64,000 nt of DNA from Buddleja alternifolia (lineage: Eukaryota; Streptophyta; Magnoliopsida; Lamiales; Scrophulariaceae). The stretch covers positions 8,309,246-8,373,245 of the forward strand of contig CM033402.1 of the NCBI GenBank assembly GCA_019426215.1. Direction: 5' to 3'. Each line of letters starts with the position of its first letter. Positions within the stretch are counted from its first letter, which is position 1. The notes beneath the pieces were generated by a model. The model did not search any database. It was not told the DNA's origin and was given only the letters and a program-made list of their open reading frames with translations. Positions 19,475-32,700 of this stretch are shown one piece after another. Position numbers and translations under genes: made by a program.

Positions 19475-21639
19475 TGTTAGAATAGTGTCCTGCGAGCCAA
19501 TCCTAGATAGGCTTTCTTTATCTATTCTTGTAATAAACAATTTCGTTTTACATTATATTAATAAAAGGCATTTCTTCATCTTATGTTTATATTGTTATAA
19601 CTGTATGATGAAGTCCCTAGAATTCACACATAGCTATGGGGCTTGATATCTCATTGGATGGATATCATAAAACAAGTTTCTAAGGCTGTGATTTCTAAAT
19701 ACTATCCAAGTCATAGAATTATCAAGATGGGACATTGATAATTCGGATAGACTTGCGCCTATGATGCACACTCTTAATTGGAGAATGTCTCGTTTTATAG
19801 ACATTAGTGTAGTTGACACAAATGCACATACGCGGGTGCTTGTTGAGAACAAGTTCACTGATTACCCTAACTGAAACTTCCTAAATTGGAATTATTTCTA
19901 TATATGTCGAATTAGGAGTTTCTTAATCACGATAGTGCAAGATTAATTCTTTGACTTGAGTCATCACAGTAATCTTGTATATTGACTCACTGCACTTTGA
20001 CTCCTGTGCCAGTTCTTTTACAAGGACACATATGGACTGGTGATTGGGTGTAGTGACTCGTATATGGAGGTTGGTGTTGATAACAAAAGATCCATCACTT
20101 GTCTAGATGAACAAGTGAATTTCCTATATAATTCTAAGTGATTTGACTGAGTTAGTCCTTGGCCAAGGCAAGTAAGTAATTAATTAAGAAATGAGTTTCT
20201 TGAATTAATTAATCACTAGTCAAACACACTTGAATTATTAAGATTGAATTTACAAGGATCTCGACCAATAAGATTCCTCGATTCTTAATTCAATTGGGAA
20301 ATTAGTTGATGGAAGAATCTCACTTGCATGGAATGCGCGATTGGAAAGGTTCACTTTGAATCGCCTACATCTAGGTCTTCAAGATAAGTAGCTAGAAACT
20401 TTTCTTTGATTTATGGGTATCTTATATTTAATGGAGATTAAATAATAAGATGGTTAATTAAAAGTGTTTAATTAATCGAGACAATTTAATTGTCCAAATT
20501 AAATCATAAAGGTTATGAACCCATTACTAGTATGTTGGTGAACCTAAAGGGTCACACACAATACTCGGACAAATCCATTTCTTAATTACGGAAATTTAAT
20601 TCAAAGTAGTTGAGTTAATATATTAATTAATTAGATTAATTAATTAAGACTTTTATTTATTCAAGTGTTGGATAAATAAATTAATTAAGTTGATAAGATC
20701 AATTTAATTAAGCTTAAGTCTAGAAAGCATTTAATTTAATTGGAAGTGACTTTTAATTAATCTAGTATGGTGGATTAATTATTAAAAGACTATTTTATTA
20801 AGCCTTGGTCGAAAATTGGTGGAGGAAAATAATTAAAGGGTTTAATTAATTTTCTTCTAGAAGGAAATAAGATTTCTTGGAGAGAAAGGAAACTAATTAA
20901 AATAGAAGAGTTCTATTTAGAAATTAATTAGTCTTCTATTCCTACATGGAAAAGGATTAATGTATAAGAGTTCTACATGGAAAAGAATTGCAAGAACCTA
21001 GTCCTATATATAGGACATGTAGAGAACGAAAATAAGATGATGACTTTTGAAGCCAAAATTTTTGTTCCTCTTGCATAGAAAATCGTTTCTCTCTCTCCTT
21101 CATATAGTGTTCTTGAGTTCTTGATTATTCATCAAGATCTTGAATTCAAGAATTCTTCCAAAATACTTAGAGAAGTAATTTTTGCTTTCACCTTAATCCC
21201 ATACACTATTCCTTAGAGTTAGAATAAACGTTTATAGATCAACCTAGCTAAAGATTATAAACGAGTGGGTATCCGGGGTGTGGATCAACTTTAGAGGAGA
21301 AACACTTGGGTCTCTGAAGTGAATCAAGAATCCGATCAAAGACGTTTTTGGTGGAGGAATTCGAAATCTACATCAAAGGGAAAAACGAAGGAGTTGATTC
21401 AAGGAACGAGAAGCAAGCTAGGGAGCTTACGTTAAGGAAGAAGAAACTCTTCGATTTTTATGAAAAATCGAATAAGGTAAGATCTTCTTCATTTAAGTTT
21501 TAAATAACAAATCAAAGATGCGCAAGCCTATGATACGTGATAAGCCCGTAGGATTATTAAACTCGCATGTTTAAATCCTAGAAACTAAAATTTTAATTTT
21601 CCGCTGTGCTTAGTCGGGCTATATGTATATTTCCCAACA
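19475..21639 (+). repeat. 5' LTR of the copia element (2165 bp)
   Basis: Runs from TGTTAGAATAG to TTCCCAACA. A perfect 16-bp palindrome gtcctatatataggac (21001-21016) holds the best TATA candidate; the copy in the 3' LTR has one more TA (28748-28765). The middle is rich in ttaattaa words. Confidence 0.97.
21001..21016 (+). promoter_or_regulatory. Palindromic TATA region of the copia 5' LTR
   Basis: gtcctatatataggac is a perfect palindrome and the only strong TATA-like site in the 3' half of the LTR, about 640 bp before the LTR end. Assignment as promoter is by inference. Confidence 0.5.
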
Positions 21640-21640
21640 G

Positions 21641-21652
21641 TGGTATCAGAGC
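21641..21652 (+). other. Primer-binding site of the copia element, initiator Met-tRNA
   Basis: TGGTATCAGAGC starts one base after the LTR's final CA. This is the standard copia PBS complementary to the 3' end of initiator Met-tRNA. Confidence 0.95.
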
Positions 21653-23304
21653 CTAAAGCTCGCGCATCGTTATGCATGATCCGTTTTATTTTAATCGTTA
21701 CATGTGATGCACGTTTAAAATTATTAAATTCATGAATTTTATTGATTTGGGGTTTTCATAAAAACTATTTATTTTCAGTTTTTAAAAGATGTTTAAATCT
21801 GAAAATTGTTTTTGTAATTGGATTACATAATATCAGATTGAGTGTGATGTTTGGAACATCGAGCATTCAACTTGGGGAGTCTCCCGTGCCGAAGTAGCAC
21901 TGATAAGAGATAATTTGGTAATATATATACAGAAATATATATCAAAATATCTGCTGTAGGCGAGATTGATTTTGGGGAATTGAAGATTTTTTTTTTCTCT
22001 CAATTGGCATGTGTGTGCATGTGCATGGGAGTTCCCATGCAATTTGGAGTTGATGTGGACTTTAAGTCCATGTGGACTTTGAAGTGGGACTGTTTTGAAC
22101 AGCGCCCATACACAACAGCTGGCACATGGGCCTGTTTCGAACAGTCCAGGGGCGACCCAGCCCGATAGTCGGGCAGCGGGGCACCGACCCGTTTCGGATA
22201 TTGGAGTTTTCTAAAAGGTTAATTTTATTTAAAAGGTGTTTTAAATTATTTAAAATTTTGGAAAAATCAAGTTTTATTGAGAAATCCCGAATTGATTTAA
22301 TTTATGAGGAATATTTGGTAAATTAAGAATTTACATATGCTTTCATGAGTTGATATGCATGATGGAATTTTGAGGCCATTAGAATTGTACAAGCATGTTT
22401 ACTTTTCGTTATTTATTATTAGCCTTGCCGGCGTTCGATCTTTGATGGCTCTAGATAGGATCGATTTAGATATGGCCCAAAATATCCATGTTATATTTTA
22501 TGTATGAGATGCATGATTTAATGTATGAGATGCATGATACTATGTATTAGATACATGTTTTTTAGGTTATGCTTATCTTTTATATTTCCTTTCATGTGTT
22601 GTTGGGCATGTTTAGGATAAAGACTTAGATAAGATAATCGAAGCGATGAGACCTTTTCATAATATACTAAAATCCCTTACTTATTAGATAAGTTTATAAA
22701 ATCTTAATGATTTTAATTTTAAGTTAATATGGGATAAAATTAAACGGGGTTTAATATTCCATGCCTACCATCAAAAGTAATAGCATGTCGGTGCTACTTA
22801 TGTAGATTAGTTGACCATTGCAAGTGGAACTTTCTATAATGAGAAAGCCGTGATTATTACTAAGCATAGAGATGCACATGGGTAATTTATCCTCTAAGTT
22901 GACCATTGCAAGTGGAACTTTTTGGGTGGGTTATTTGCATGTAGGTTTGATGGGTCTAACTTAACATAGGAGTAACATGGGGGCGCATAAAATTGAGGTC
23001 CATGTAAAACATGAGGTAAAATAATTGAGGGTTACATGGGGATGTAATTGATAAGTGTTGTCTACCTTTTTAATTATTATGTATGTGTCCATAAAATTGG
23101 GGTATGTAATAATTAAATCGGACTTCAAACTCACTAAGAAAAAATTGTTTTTCTCGAATTCTTTAATGAGGGTTATTGAATTTGAATTAAATAGTGGGAG
23201 GTAATTTATGATTAAAAGACCTTAAAATCATATCTACACATAATGTATTAAACATCTTCTTAAACTCCGTTTCGCTTTAATTTGTAGATAACTAGATATC
23301 TAAG
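21653..23304 (+). other. Non-coding 5' leader of the copia element
   Basis: No long frame in register with gag. Contains short direct repeats: ttgaccattgcaagtggaac at about 22810 and 22899, and atgtatgagatgcatgat words at 22500-22545. Several short upstream ATGs precede the gag start. Confidence 0.7.
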
Positions 23305-26300
23305 ATGGCTAAGAACCCGCTTTCCACAATTCTCGACACAAACAAACTCACTGGACCCAACTATTCTGATTGGCTTAGAAACCTTAAGATAGTGCTCAAC
23401 TCTGAGAATAGAGCCTATGTCTTGACTGATGCACCCCTCTCGACTCTACCCGAGGATGCTGAGGAGGAGGAAATCGAAACCCATAAGAGATGGTTAAACG
23501 ATGACCTCCAAGCAAGGTGCACGATGCTTGCATCAATGTCGAATGAGTTGCAAAAGCAACACGAAAATATGGCAAGTGCTGCTGATATTTTCAAACACTT
23601 GCAAGAGTTGTATGGTGAAAAGTCTAGGAGGGAAAGGTACTTAGTGTCTAAAGAGCTTTTTAGAGCTCGTATGACTGAGGGGTCAAATGTCCAAGAACAT
23701 GTGCTTAAGATGATTGGGCTCATTGAGAAGCTCGCAAGTCTTGACATTTTTCTAGACAATGAACTCTCAGTGGACTTAGTACTTCAATCCTTGCCTAGCA
23801 CATTCGATCAATTTGTGGTCAACTTTAACATGAACAGTCTGGAGGTGACCTTGCCTGACTTGTTAAGCATGTTAAGGACTGCAGAAGCCACCATCAAGAA
23901 GGACAAGCCAGTCCTACTTGTGAGTTCTGCCCATTCTAAGGCTAAGAAGCCAAAGAAAGGGAAAGGGAAAAGTTCCCAAAAGAACAAGAAGCTAAAAGCT
24001 AAAGGTGGGGTCAAGAAGGTTAAAGCTGATAAAGATAAGGGTGATTGTTTCCATTGCGGTAAACCAGGGCATTGGAAGAGGAACTGCAAGGAGTACCTTG
24101 CGACCCTAAGTGAGACCAAGGGTATGTTTTATGTTGAAGTTAACTTATCTGTTAACGATACTTCTTGGGTATTAGATACCGGTTGTGCATCACATCTTTG
24201 CAATAATTTGCAGGCAATGACAAGAAGTGGGATGCTAGGAAAGGATGAGATCGTTCTGAGACTTGGCAATGGAGCAAAAGTTGCTGCCACAGCGATAGGA
24301 ACGGTCAACCTGGCATTAGGCGACGACATTAGAATAGTTTTAAATAATTGTCTTTATGTTTCTAGTATAATAAAGAACATTATCTCCATCCCTGTTTTAG
24401 ATGGAGAGGGTTTTGAGTTTTTAATAAAAGATGGAAAGTGTTCCATTATTAAAAATTGTTCTTTACTTTTTACTAGTACTTTGACGAATTGTTTATACAC
24501 TGTTCAACCAATTAATTCCGTCTTTCACATTCAACATAGTAACAAAAGAAAACAAGATAACTTATACAGTACACTAATGTGGCATGCTAGACTAGGACAT
24601 ATTTCCAAAGAAAGAATGCACAAATTGGCAAAGGAAGGTGTACTCGACCTTAAGGAAGAGGAAACCATGCCTGCTTGTGAATCTTGTCTTAAAGGAAAAA
24701 TGACCAAGTCACCATTTGTAGGACAAGTGGAACGTGCCACCCATCTTTTGGATTTGATCCATTCGGATGTTTGTGGTCCTTTTAGTATAAGTACTAAAGG
24801 AAGGTGTACTTACTTCATTACTTTTATCGATGATTATTCACGGTACGGATATGTGTATCTTATGAAGCACAAATCTGAAGCTTTTGAAAAGTTCAAAGAG
24901 TTTAGGAATGAAGTAGAAAAACAACTAAGTCGTAATATTAAGACTCTTCGATCTGATCGGGGAGGAGAATACTTAAGTGACGAATTCCTTAGTTATCTTA
25001 AAGAGAATGGGATTCTCTCTCAGTGGACTCCGCCTGGAACACCACAATTGAATGGGGTGTCTGAGCGAAGGAATAGGACTTTATTGGATATGGTCCGTTC
25101 CATGATGAGTTTCACTGAAGTTCCTCCATCTTTCTGGGGTTATGCCTTAGAAACTGCGGCCTATCTATTAAATAGATTGCCTTCCAAATCAGTGCCCAAA
25201 ACGCCTTATGAGTTATGGCGTGGTAAACCGGCCTCATACAAATATCTTCGAGTATGGGGTTGTTCAGCCTACATGAAAAGGCTAGTGGGAGATAAGTTAG
25301 AGTCTAAGTCTAGCTTATGTAAATTTGTGGGGTACCCTAAAGAAACTGTGGGGTACTACTTCTATGATCCATCGGAACAAAAGGTGTTTGTTTCAAGGAA
25401 TGCCATCTTCTTAGAGAAGGAGTTTCTATTAGATAGAAAGGGCGAGATCATAGAACTTGAAGAAGTTCAAGAACCACAAATTATCTCACAAACTTTGGAA
25501 ACACAAACACAAGAAAACACTGAAATATCTAACACACAACCTCCGAGAAGATCCGAAAGGATCCGAGGGCCACCTGAGAGGTACGGTCTATTACTAGAAA
25601 GTAATAAGGAGGAGCTTCAAGTGGATGAAGATCCAAGAAGCTACAACGAAGCAATATGTGATATTGATTCTGGGAAGTGGCAAAGTGCCATGGAATCTGA
25701 AATGGACTCCATGTACTCCAACAAGGTATGGACCTTGGTAGATCCACCAGAGGGTATAGTACCCATTGGTTGTAAGTGGATCTATAAGCGAAAGCTTGGA
25801 GCAAATGGAGAGGTAGTGACCTACAAAGCTAGGCTAGTGGCAAAAGGTTACACTCAAAGAGAGGGTATCGACTATGAAGAAACCTTTTCGCCAGTAGCAA
25901 TGCTTAAATCCATTAGGATTTTGCTTGCAATATCTGCTCATTATGATTATGAAATATGGCAGATGGATGTGAAAACCGCCTTCCTCAATGGAAACATAGA
26001 GGAAGAGATTTACATGAAACAACCAGAAGGTTTCATATCTAGTGGGAGTGAGCAAAAGGTTTGCAAACTCCAAAAGTCCATTTATGGACTAAAGCAAGCA
26101 TCCCGAAGTTGGAACATCTGTTTTGATGAAACTATAAGGATGTATGGTTTCATTAAAAACGAAGATGAACCATGTGTGTACAAGAAAGTCAGTGGGAGTG
26201 CAGTGACATTCTTAGTACTTTATGTTGATGATATTCTACTCATTGGGAATGATGTAGGAATGATGCAATCGACTAAAGTATGGTTATCCACCAAATTCTC

Positions 26301-27207
26301 CATGAAAGACTTAGGAGATGCATCCTACATCTTAGGAATCAAAATCTATAGAGATAGATCAAGAAAGATGATAGGATTGTCTCAGTCAATGTACATAGAC
26401 AAAATGCTAAAAAGGTTTAGTATGGAGGAATCAAAGAAAGGATTCTTGCCTATGAGTCATGGGATCCGGTATTCTCGATCCATGTGTCCTTCGACATCCC
26501 AGGAACGAGATAGGATGGCTCGCGTACCATATGCTTCTGCCATAGGAAGTATTATGTATGCAATGTTATGTACAAGGCCTGATGTGGCTCATGCATTAAG
26601 TGTAGTGAGTCGTTTTCAGTCCGACCCAGGTGAGTTGCACTGGGTAGCCGTGAAAACAATCCTCAAGTACTTGAGAAGGACTAAGGACTTGTTTTTGATA
26701 TACGGCGGTGGAGAATTGAAACTAGAAGGGTTCACTGACTCTAGTTTCCAATCTGAGGTGGATGATTTGAAATCAATGTCGGGATTTGTATTCACCCTCA
26801 ATGGTGGAGCAGTAAGTTGGAAGAGTTCCAAACAGAAAACTACTGCGGATTCCACAACCGAGGCTGAATACATAGCTGCATCTGATGCAGCAAAGGAAGC
26901 TGTTTGGATTAGGAACTTCATCCAAGGGTTGGGTGCAGTCCCTAGCATTGTCGATCCAGTACCTCTGTACTGTGACAATAATGGCGCCATTGCTCAAGCA
27001 AAGGAGCCGAGGTCTCATCAAAGATCCAAACACATAGAGAGGCGATACCATCTGATCCGAGAGATTGTTGGTAGAGGCGACGTACGCGTGGAAAGAGTCG
27101 ACACAACGGAGAACATAGCGGATCCACTAACTAAGCCCTTGTCTCGTAATGTATTAGAAGGACATCTTGAGAAGATGGGTCTAAAATACCATGGAGATTG
27201 GCTCTAG
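23305..27207 (+). CDS. Copia gag-pol polyprotein, intact, 1300 aa
   Basis: Single open frame from ATG 23305 to TAG. Domains in order: gag of the UBN2 type from residue 1; zinc knuckle CX2CX4HX4C at C248-C261; aspartic protease with LDTG (D291); integrase zinc domain (H427, H432, C458, C461) and catalytic D488, D551, E587 ([24 protein letters not shown]); reverse transcriptase from about 805 with YVDD at 973-976; RNase H with D1145 (GFTDSS), TEAEYIA and an end [17 protein letters not shown] order defines copia. Every catalytic motif is present and there is no stop. The polyprotein would be cut by its own protease; Gag packages RNA in cytoplasmic particles, and RT and integrase make and insert the cDNA. 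Gag and pol share one frame with no frameshift site. Confidence 0.97.
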   Translation: MAKNPLSTILDTNKLTGPNYSDWLRNLKIVLNSENRAYVLTDAPLSTLPEDAEEEEIETHKRWLNDDLQARCTMLASMSNELQKQHENMASAADIFKHLQELYGEKSRRERYLVSKELFRARMTEGSNVQEHVLKMIGLIEKLASLDIFLDNELSVDLVLQSLPSTFDQFVVNFNMNSLEVTLPDLLSMLRTAEATIKKDKPVLLVSSAHSKAKKPKKGKGKSSQKNKKLKAKGGVKKVKADKDKGDCFHCGKPGHWKRNCKEYLATLSETKGMFYVEVNLSVNDTSWVLDTGCASHLCNNLQAMTRSGMLGKDEIVLRLGNGAKVAATAIGTVNLALGDDIRIVLNNCLYVSSIIKNIISIPVLDGEGFEFLIKDGKCSIIKNCSLLFTSTLTNCLYTVQPINSVFHIQHSNKRKQDNLYSTLMWHARLGHISKERMHKLAKEGVLDLKEEETMPACESCLKGKMTKSPFVGQVERATHLLDLIHSDVCGPFSISTKGRCTYFITFIDDYSRYGYVYLMKHKSEAFEKFKEFRNEVEKQLSRNIKTLRSDRGGEYLSDEFLSYLKENGILSQWTPPGTPQLNGVSERRNRTLLDMVRSMMSFTEVPPSFWGYALETAAYLLNRLPSKSVPKTPYELWRGKPASYKYLRVWGCSAYMKRLVGDKLESKSSLCKFVGYPKETVGYYFYDPSEQKVFVSRNAIFLEKEFLLDRKGEIIELEEVQEPQIISQTLETQTQENTEISNTQPPRRSERIRGPPERYGLLLESNKEELQVDEDPRSYNEAICDIDSGKWQSAMESEMDSMYSNKVWTLVDPPEGIVPIGCKWIYKRKLGANGEVVTYKARLVAKGYTQREGIDYEETFSPVAMLKSIRILLAISAHYDYEIWQMDVKTAFLNGNIEEEIYMKQPEGFISSGSEQKVCKLQKSIYGLKQASRSWNICFDETIRMYGFIKNEDEPCVYKKVSGSAVTFLVLYVDDILLIGNDVGMMQSTKVWLSTKFSMKDLGDASYILGIKIYRDRSRKMIGLSQSMYIDKMLKRFSMEESKKGFLPMSHGIRYSRSMCPSTSQERDRMARVPYASAIGSIMYAMLCTRPDVAHALSVVSRFQSDPGELHWVAVKTILKYLRRTKDLFLIYGGGELKLEGFTDSSFQSEVDDLKSMSGFVFTLNGGAVSWKSSKQKTTADSTTEAEYIAASDAAKEAVWIRNFIQGLGAVPSIVDPVPLYCDNNGAIAQAKEPRSHQRSKHIERRYHLIREIVGRGDVRVERVDTTENIADPLTKPLSRNVLEGHLEKMGLKYHGDWL

Positions 27208-27208
27208 T

Positions 27209-27220
27209 GCAAGTGGGAGA
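27209..27220 (+). other. Polypurine tract of the copia element
   Basis: gcaagtgggaga just before the 3' LTR; primes plus-strand DNA synthesis. Confidence 0.85.
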
Positions 27221-27221
27221 T

Positions 27222-29389
27222 TGTTAGAATAGTGTCCTGCGAGCCAATCCTAGATAGGCTTTCTTTATCTATTCTTGTAATAAACAATTTCGTTTTACAT
27301 TATATTAATAAAAGGCATTTCTTCATCTTATGTTTATATTGTTATAACTGTATGATGAAGTCCCTAGAATTCACACATAGCTATGGGGCTTGATATCTCA
27401 TTGGATGGATATCATAAAACAAGTTTCTAAGGCTGTGATTTCTAAATACTATCCAAGTCATAGAATTATCAAGATGGGACATTGATAATTCGGATAGACT
27501 TGCGCCTATGATGCACACTCTTAATTGGAGAATGTCTCGTTTTATAGACATTAGTGTAGTTGACACAAATGCACATACGCGGGTGCTTGTTGAGAACAAG
27601 TTCACTGATTACCCTAACTGAAACTTCCTAAATTGGAATTATTTCTATATATGTCGAATTAGGAGTTTCTTAATCACGATAGTGCAAGATTAATTCTTTG
27701 ACTTGAGTCATCACAGTAATCTTGTATATTGACTCACTGCACTTTGACTCCTGTGCCAGTTCTTTTACAAGGACACATATGGACTGGTGATTGGGTGTAG
27801 TGACTCGTATATGGAGGTTGGTGTTGATAACAAAGATCCATCACTTGTCTAGATGAACAAGTGAATTTCCTATATAATTCTAAGTGATTTGACTGAGTTA
27901 GTCCTTGGCCAAGGCAAGTAAGTAATTAATTAAGAAATGAGTTTCTTGAATTAATTAATCACTAGTCAAACACACTTGAATTATTAAGATTGAATTTACA
28001 AGGATCTCGACCAATAAGATTCCTCGATTCTTAATTCAATTGGGAAATTAGTTGATGGAAGAATCTCACTTGCATGGAATGCGCGATTGGAAAGGTTCAC
28101 TTTGAATCGCCTACATCTAGGTCTTCAAGATAAGTAGCTAGAAACTTTTCTTTGATTTATGGGTATCTTATATTTAATGGAGATTAAATAATAAGATGGT
28201 TAATTAAAAGTGTTTAATTAATCGAGACAATTTAATTGTCCAAATTAAATCATAAAGGTTATGAACCCATTACTAGTATGTTGGTGAACCTAAAGGGTCA
28301 CACACAATACTCGGACAAATCCATTTCTTAATTAAGGAAATTTAATTCAAAGTAGTTGAGTTAATATATTAATTAATTAGATTAATTAATTAAGACTTTT
28401 ATTTATTCAAGTGTTGGATAAATAAATTAATTAAGTTGATAAGATCAATTTAATTAAGCTTAAGTCTAGAAAGCATTTAATTTAATTGGAAGTGACTTTT
28501 AATTAATCTAGTATGGTGGATTAATTATTAAAAGACTATTTTATTAAGCCTTGGTCGAAAATCTGGTGGAGGAAAATAATTAAAGGGTTTAATTAATTTT
28601 CTTCTAGAAGGAAATAAGATTTCTTGGAGAGAAAGGAAACTAATTAAAATAGAAGAGTTCTATTTAGAAATTAATTAGTCTTCTATTCCTACATGGAAAA
28701 AGATTAATGTATAAGAGTTCTACATGGAAAAGAATTGCAAGAACCTAGTCCTATATATATAGGACATGTAGAGAACGAAAAGAAGATGATGACTTTTGAA
28801 GCCAAAATTTTTGTTCCTCTTGCATAGAAAATCGTTTCTCTCTCTCCTTCATATAGTGTTCTTGAGTTCTTGATTATTCATCAAGATCTTGAATTCAAGA
28901 ATTCTTCCAAAATACTTAGAGAAGTAATTATTTGCTTTCACCTTAATCCCATACACTATTCCTTAGAGTTAGAATAAACGTTTATAGATCAACCTAGCTA
29001 AAGATTATAAACGAGTGGGTATCCGGGGTGTGGATCAACTTTAGAGGAGAAACACTTGGGTCTCTGAAGTGAATCAAGAATCCGATCAAAGACGTTTTTG
29101 GTGGAGGAATTCGAAATCTACATCAAAGGGAAAAACGAAGGAGTTGATTCAAGGAACGAGAAGCAAGCTAGGGAGCTTACGTTAAGGAAGAAGAAACTCT
29201 TCGATTTTTATGAAAAATCGAATAAGGTAAGATCTTCTTCATTTAAGTTTTAAATAACAAATCAAAGATGCGCAAGCCTATGATACGTGATAAGCCCGTA
29301 GGATTATTAAACTCGCATGTTTAAATCCTAGAAACTAAAATTTTAATTTTCCTCTGTGCTTAGTCGGGCTATATGTATATTTCCCAACA
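27222..29389 (+). repeat. 3' LTR of the copia element (2168 bp)
   Basis: Near copy of the 5' LTR. Differences seen include aattacgg/aattaagg, gaaaattggtgg/gaaaatctggtgg, an extra TA in the TATA palindrome, and ccgctgtgc/cctctgtgc close to the end. Confidence 0.97.
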
Positions 29390-30413
29390 GGTATTACTGA
29401 TCCCGAAGAGCACCTATACACTTTTCGGAACTATGCCCTGGTGCATAGGTTTTCTGATGCAATCAAGTGTACAGTGTTCTTAACCACGCTGGCTAGGTCT
29501 GCCCAGCAGTGGTTCAATCAACTACCTGAAGGGGTCATTGGATCCTTTGCAGAGTTTAGCTCCAAGTTCATGCATCAGTTCGCCAGTAGCAAAAAACATG
29601 GAAGAACCCCGCTAAGTCTGTTTAACATCAAACAGAGGGGGGATGAAACTTTAAGGGCATTTGTTAGACGATTCAGCACGGCTACCTTAGAAGTGCCCTC
29701 TGCTACGGCAGACTTGAAAGCTAGTGCTTTCACGCAGGGAATCCGAGAGGGAGACTTATTTAAGTCTTTGACCAAGAGATCACCTGGAGATTTCGATGAA
29801 TTACTCAGCAGAGCTGAGAAATACGTCAATATGGAGGAGGCTTAGCGGACAAAGCGAGTTGAGCAAGGCCACTAAAAAAAGGATAAGCTGGGAGATGAGG
29901 GACAGGGCAAGACCCACAAGAATGGAGTAAGGAGCTGGGTTCTAGGACCTGCTCCTGGACCAAGCATAAGAGCCAGGACTGCGTACATACCTTTGAGGGG
30001 CTCCAGAAATGAACAATTGATGGCCGTCGAGGAGAAAAAATTCGTACAGTGGCCTGAAGGAGCGGACAAAGGGCCACAGAATCCAATTTGTCAGATGTAT
30101 TGCCTGTACCATAGGGAGTATGGCCATGACACAGATGCCTGTCCCGAACTGGAGGAGGAGATCCAACAGCTAGCCAGGTTGGGCTACATGAAGGAGTTCG
30201 TTATCCAAAACAATAATCAGTATGCAAGGGAAGGATCAAGCTCCGCTCAAGGAAGAGGAACCTGGGGAAGAGGCAGAGGAGCCCCCGGAAGATGGCAAGG
30301 ATGAGGGGCAGGCAGAGCTGGCCCCGCAGGAAAAGGAAATTTTCCTCAGTAGGTCGGTAAACTACCTGAAACTTGGGAAAAGCAGGACCAAAAAGAGGTT
30401 AACAGGATAGGTC
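29390..30413 (+). pseudogene. gag of gypsy element A, core and C-terminal part
   Basis: Continues the gag frame from the other side of the copia element. 29390-29842 is the retrotransposon gag core (PEEHLYTFRNYAL, AQQWFNQLPEG, SFAEFSSKFMHQF, RAFVRRFS). A TAG follows at 29843. Beyond it, the C-terminal part reads CLYHREYGHDTDACPELEEE, which occupies the zinc-knuckle position (C..H..GH..D.C), then LARLGYMKEFV. Further stops and a frame change lie before the protease. The core is what identifies a Ty3/gypsy gag. Confidence 0.85.
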
Positions 30414-32700
30414 GAGCTACAATACACATGATTGCAGGTGGTTTAATAGGGGAAGAAACCAAAAGATCACTGAAAAGCAAGTAAGGAAGGTAGAGAATAC
30501 ACCTGCCTTTTTTATGAATGTCAACCATAGTAGACCTGGACAGGAAATTTGCTTTGGACCAGATGACGCCAGGAGCGTCTTAACCCCGCATAATGATGCT
30601 TTAGTCATTACGGAAAATATAGCCAACTACGATGTACAGCGAATCTTCATCGATAGTGGCAGCTTAGTTGACATCTTTTTTTATCAGGCGTACCAGCAGA
30701 TGAGCTTGGGACAAACCAAGTTGGAAGAAGCGAAAACCTCGCTATTTGGCTTCACAGGAGAGGTGGTACAACCTGTGGGACAGATCACTCTACCCTTATC
30801 CTTAGGAATAGGGCAAAGGAAAAGGACTATGTTGACTAAATTCCTAGTCGTAGACACGCCATCCGCATATAACGTGATACTAGGAAGACCTGCCTTGGTC
30901 TTATTTGAAGCCGTCATCTCCATACCGCATATAAAGATTAAATTTCCCACATTCGAGGGTATAGGGAAAGTATTGGGAGATCAACATCAATCCCGGAAGT
31001 GTTATGTGGCTTCGCTCAAACAAGTGGACAAGCCTCTGGAAGACAAGAAGCGTAAACCTGATAAAGCTGGTCTAGAAGATGGCGGAGCAGAAAAGAAGAT
31101 GGTCCTAGCCCACGTCGAGCCCGTGGGGGAACTCGTGAGTATAGAGCTCGTGCCAGGGGAGGTGGATAAAGCTGTCAGGATAGGATCACATCTAAACCCA
31201 GAGGTGAAGGAGGAGTTGATAGCAACGTTGCGCAGCTATGCAGATATTTTTTCCTGGTCAGCTAATGACCTAGTAGGGATTAACCCAGCTGTCATACAGT
31301 ACCATCTGAACATGTATCTAGATGCAAAGCCAGTCATACAAAAGAAGAGGCACTTCGGACCAGAGAAGGATGCTATAGTCCAGGCTGAGCTGGATAAGCT
31401 CCTCAAAGCCGGGCACATTGCAAAAATCCAATTCCCAGAGTGGGTCTCCAATGTAGTCTTGGTGCCTAAGGGGGGGTCAAAATGGAGGATGTGCATTGAC
31501 TTCCGCGATCTAAACAATGCCTGTCCAAAAGATCACTACCCGTTGCCGCGAATAGACCAGTTGGTGGACTCCACAGCTGGATTCGAACTGTTAAGCACCA
31601 TGGATGCACAAAGTGGGTATCATCAGATACCCTTGGACGAAGAAGACCAAAGGGAAGTTAGTTTTATAACTACCTTTGGAACATATTGTTACGTGGTCAT
31701 GCCCTTCGGGTTAAAGAACGCGGGAGTAACCTATCAAAGGTTGGTGCATATGATGTTTCGTGACCAGATTGGGAAGAATATCGAGGTATACGTGGATGAC
31801 ATGGTGGTAAAAAGCCGAGCTGCTAGCACGCACGTACAAGATTTACAACAAACCTTCGAGATGTTGAGAAAATACCAAATGAAGTTGAATCCAGCAAAGT
31901 GCGCCTTCGGAATCAAGGGAGGAAAATTCCTTGGATATATGGTTACAAAGAAAGGGATAGAAGTTAATCCCGAGAAGATCAAAGCAATCCAAAACATGAC
32001 GGAACCTCGAGATGTCAATGAGGTGCAAAGATTGACGGGCCGGATCACTGCCCTAAGTTGTTTTATTTCCAAATCTGCCGAAAGGAGTCTGCCGTTCTTC
32101 AAGATATTGCGAAAAGCTGAAGGCTTCAATTGGACGAAAGAATGTCAGCAAGCCTTTGCTGACCTGAAGGAGTATCTAAGTCAAACTCCGCTGTTAACCA
32201 AACTTGTGCTTGGTGAACCCTTAATATTGTATATAGCGGTAGCTGACAAAGCTGTCAGCAAGGTCCTAGTTCGGGAAGAAGGAAAAGTTGAAAAGCCGGT
32301 ATACTACATTAGCAAGGTCCTTAGTGACCCGGAGACGAGGTACTCCGAGATTGAAAAAATGGCATTTGCCTTAGTTATAACGGCAAGAAGGTTGAAGCCA
32401 TATTTCCTAACATACAAAATTATATTCAAAACCAATCAGCCACTCAACGCTGTGTTGGGCAAAGCTGGAACATCAGGGAGGTTAGTCAAGTGGGCGGTCG
32501 AGCTGGGAGGATTCGAGATAGAATATGGGGCGCGAACAGCAATAAAGTCACAAATTTTGGCTGACATTGTCACAGAAATGACCAAACCTGATGTGGCAGA
32601 AGGGAAAAAAGAGAAGGTGTGGCTGATGCACGTAGATGGCTCAGCTACGCAGAGCGGAAGTGGCGCAGGTGTGGTGCTCACCATGCCTGAAGGCGACTAA
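30414..32700 (+). pseudogene. Gypsy A protease, reverse transcriptase and start of RNase H
   Basis: The open frame from 30514 (728 codons) holds a retropepsin-like protease (IFIDSGS, D47 counted from 30514; then VILGRPAL), a linker, and a Ty3-type reverse transcriptase with CIDFRDLN, MPFGLKNA and YVDD near residue 426. The RT RNase H (PVYYISKVL...) follows, then the archaeal-type second RNase H that Tat elements carry begins (MHVDGSA) and is cut by a TAA at 32698. Similarity to the gag-protease join of element C starts upstream at 30414 (IHMIAGG) in the same frame, interrupted near 30482, so the true polyprotein is longer than the longest frame. Confidence 0.9.

Larger units (their letters stand above)
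19475..29389 (+). mobile_element. Complete Ty1/copia retrotransposon, 9915 bp, TSD ggtat
   Basis: Two nearly identical LTRs (19475-21639 and 27222-29389), initiator-Met primer site, one unbroken 1300-codon gag-pol and a polypurine tract are all present. The 5-bp duplication ggtat lies at 19470-19474 and 29390-29394. The insertion splits element A's gag. By eye the LTRs differ by about four substitutions and four small indels, so the insertion is young. With all parts intact the element may still be able to move. Long LTRs, the long 1.66-kb leader and the gag start suggest the Tork/Angela side of copia, which I cannot confirm. Confidence 0.97.

Noticed and set aside
19634..19858. 74-codon minus-strand frame that occurs twice (also 27381-27605)
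   Set aside because: It occurs twice only because it lies in the copia LTRs; no coding evidence.
23415..27127. Several minus-strand frames of 60-124 codons
   Set aside because: Shadows of the intact copia gag-pol on the other strand.
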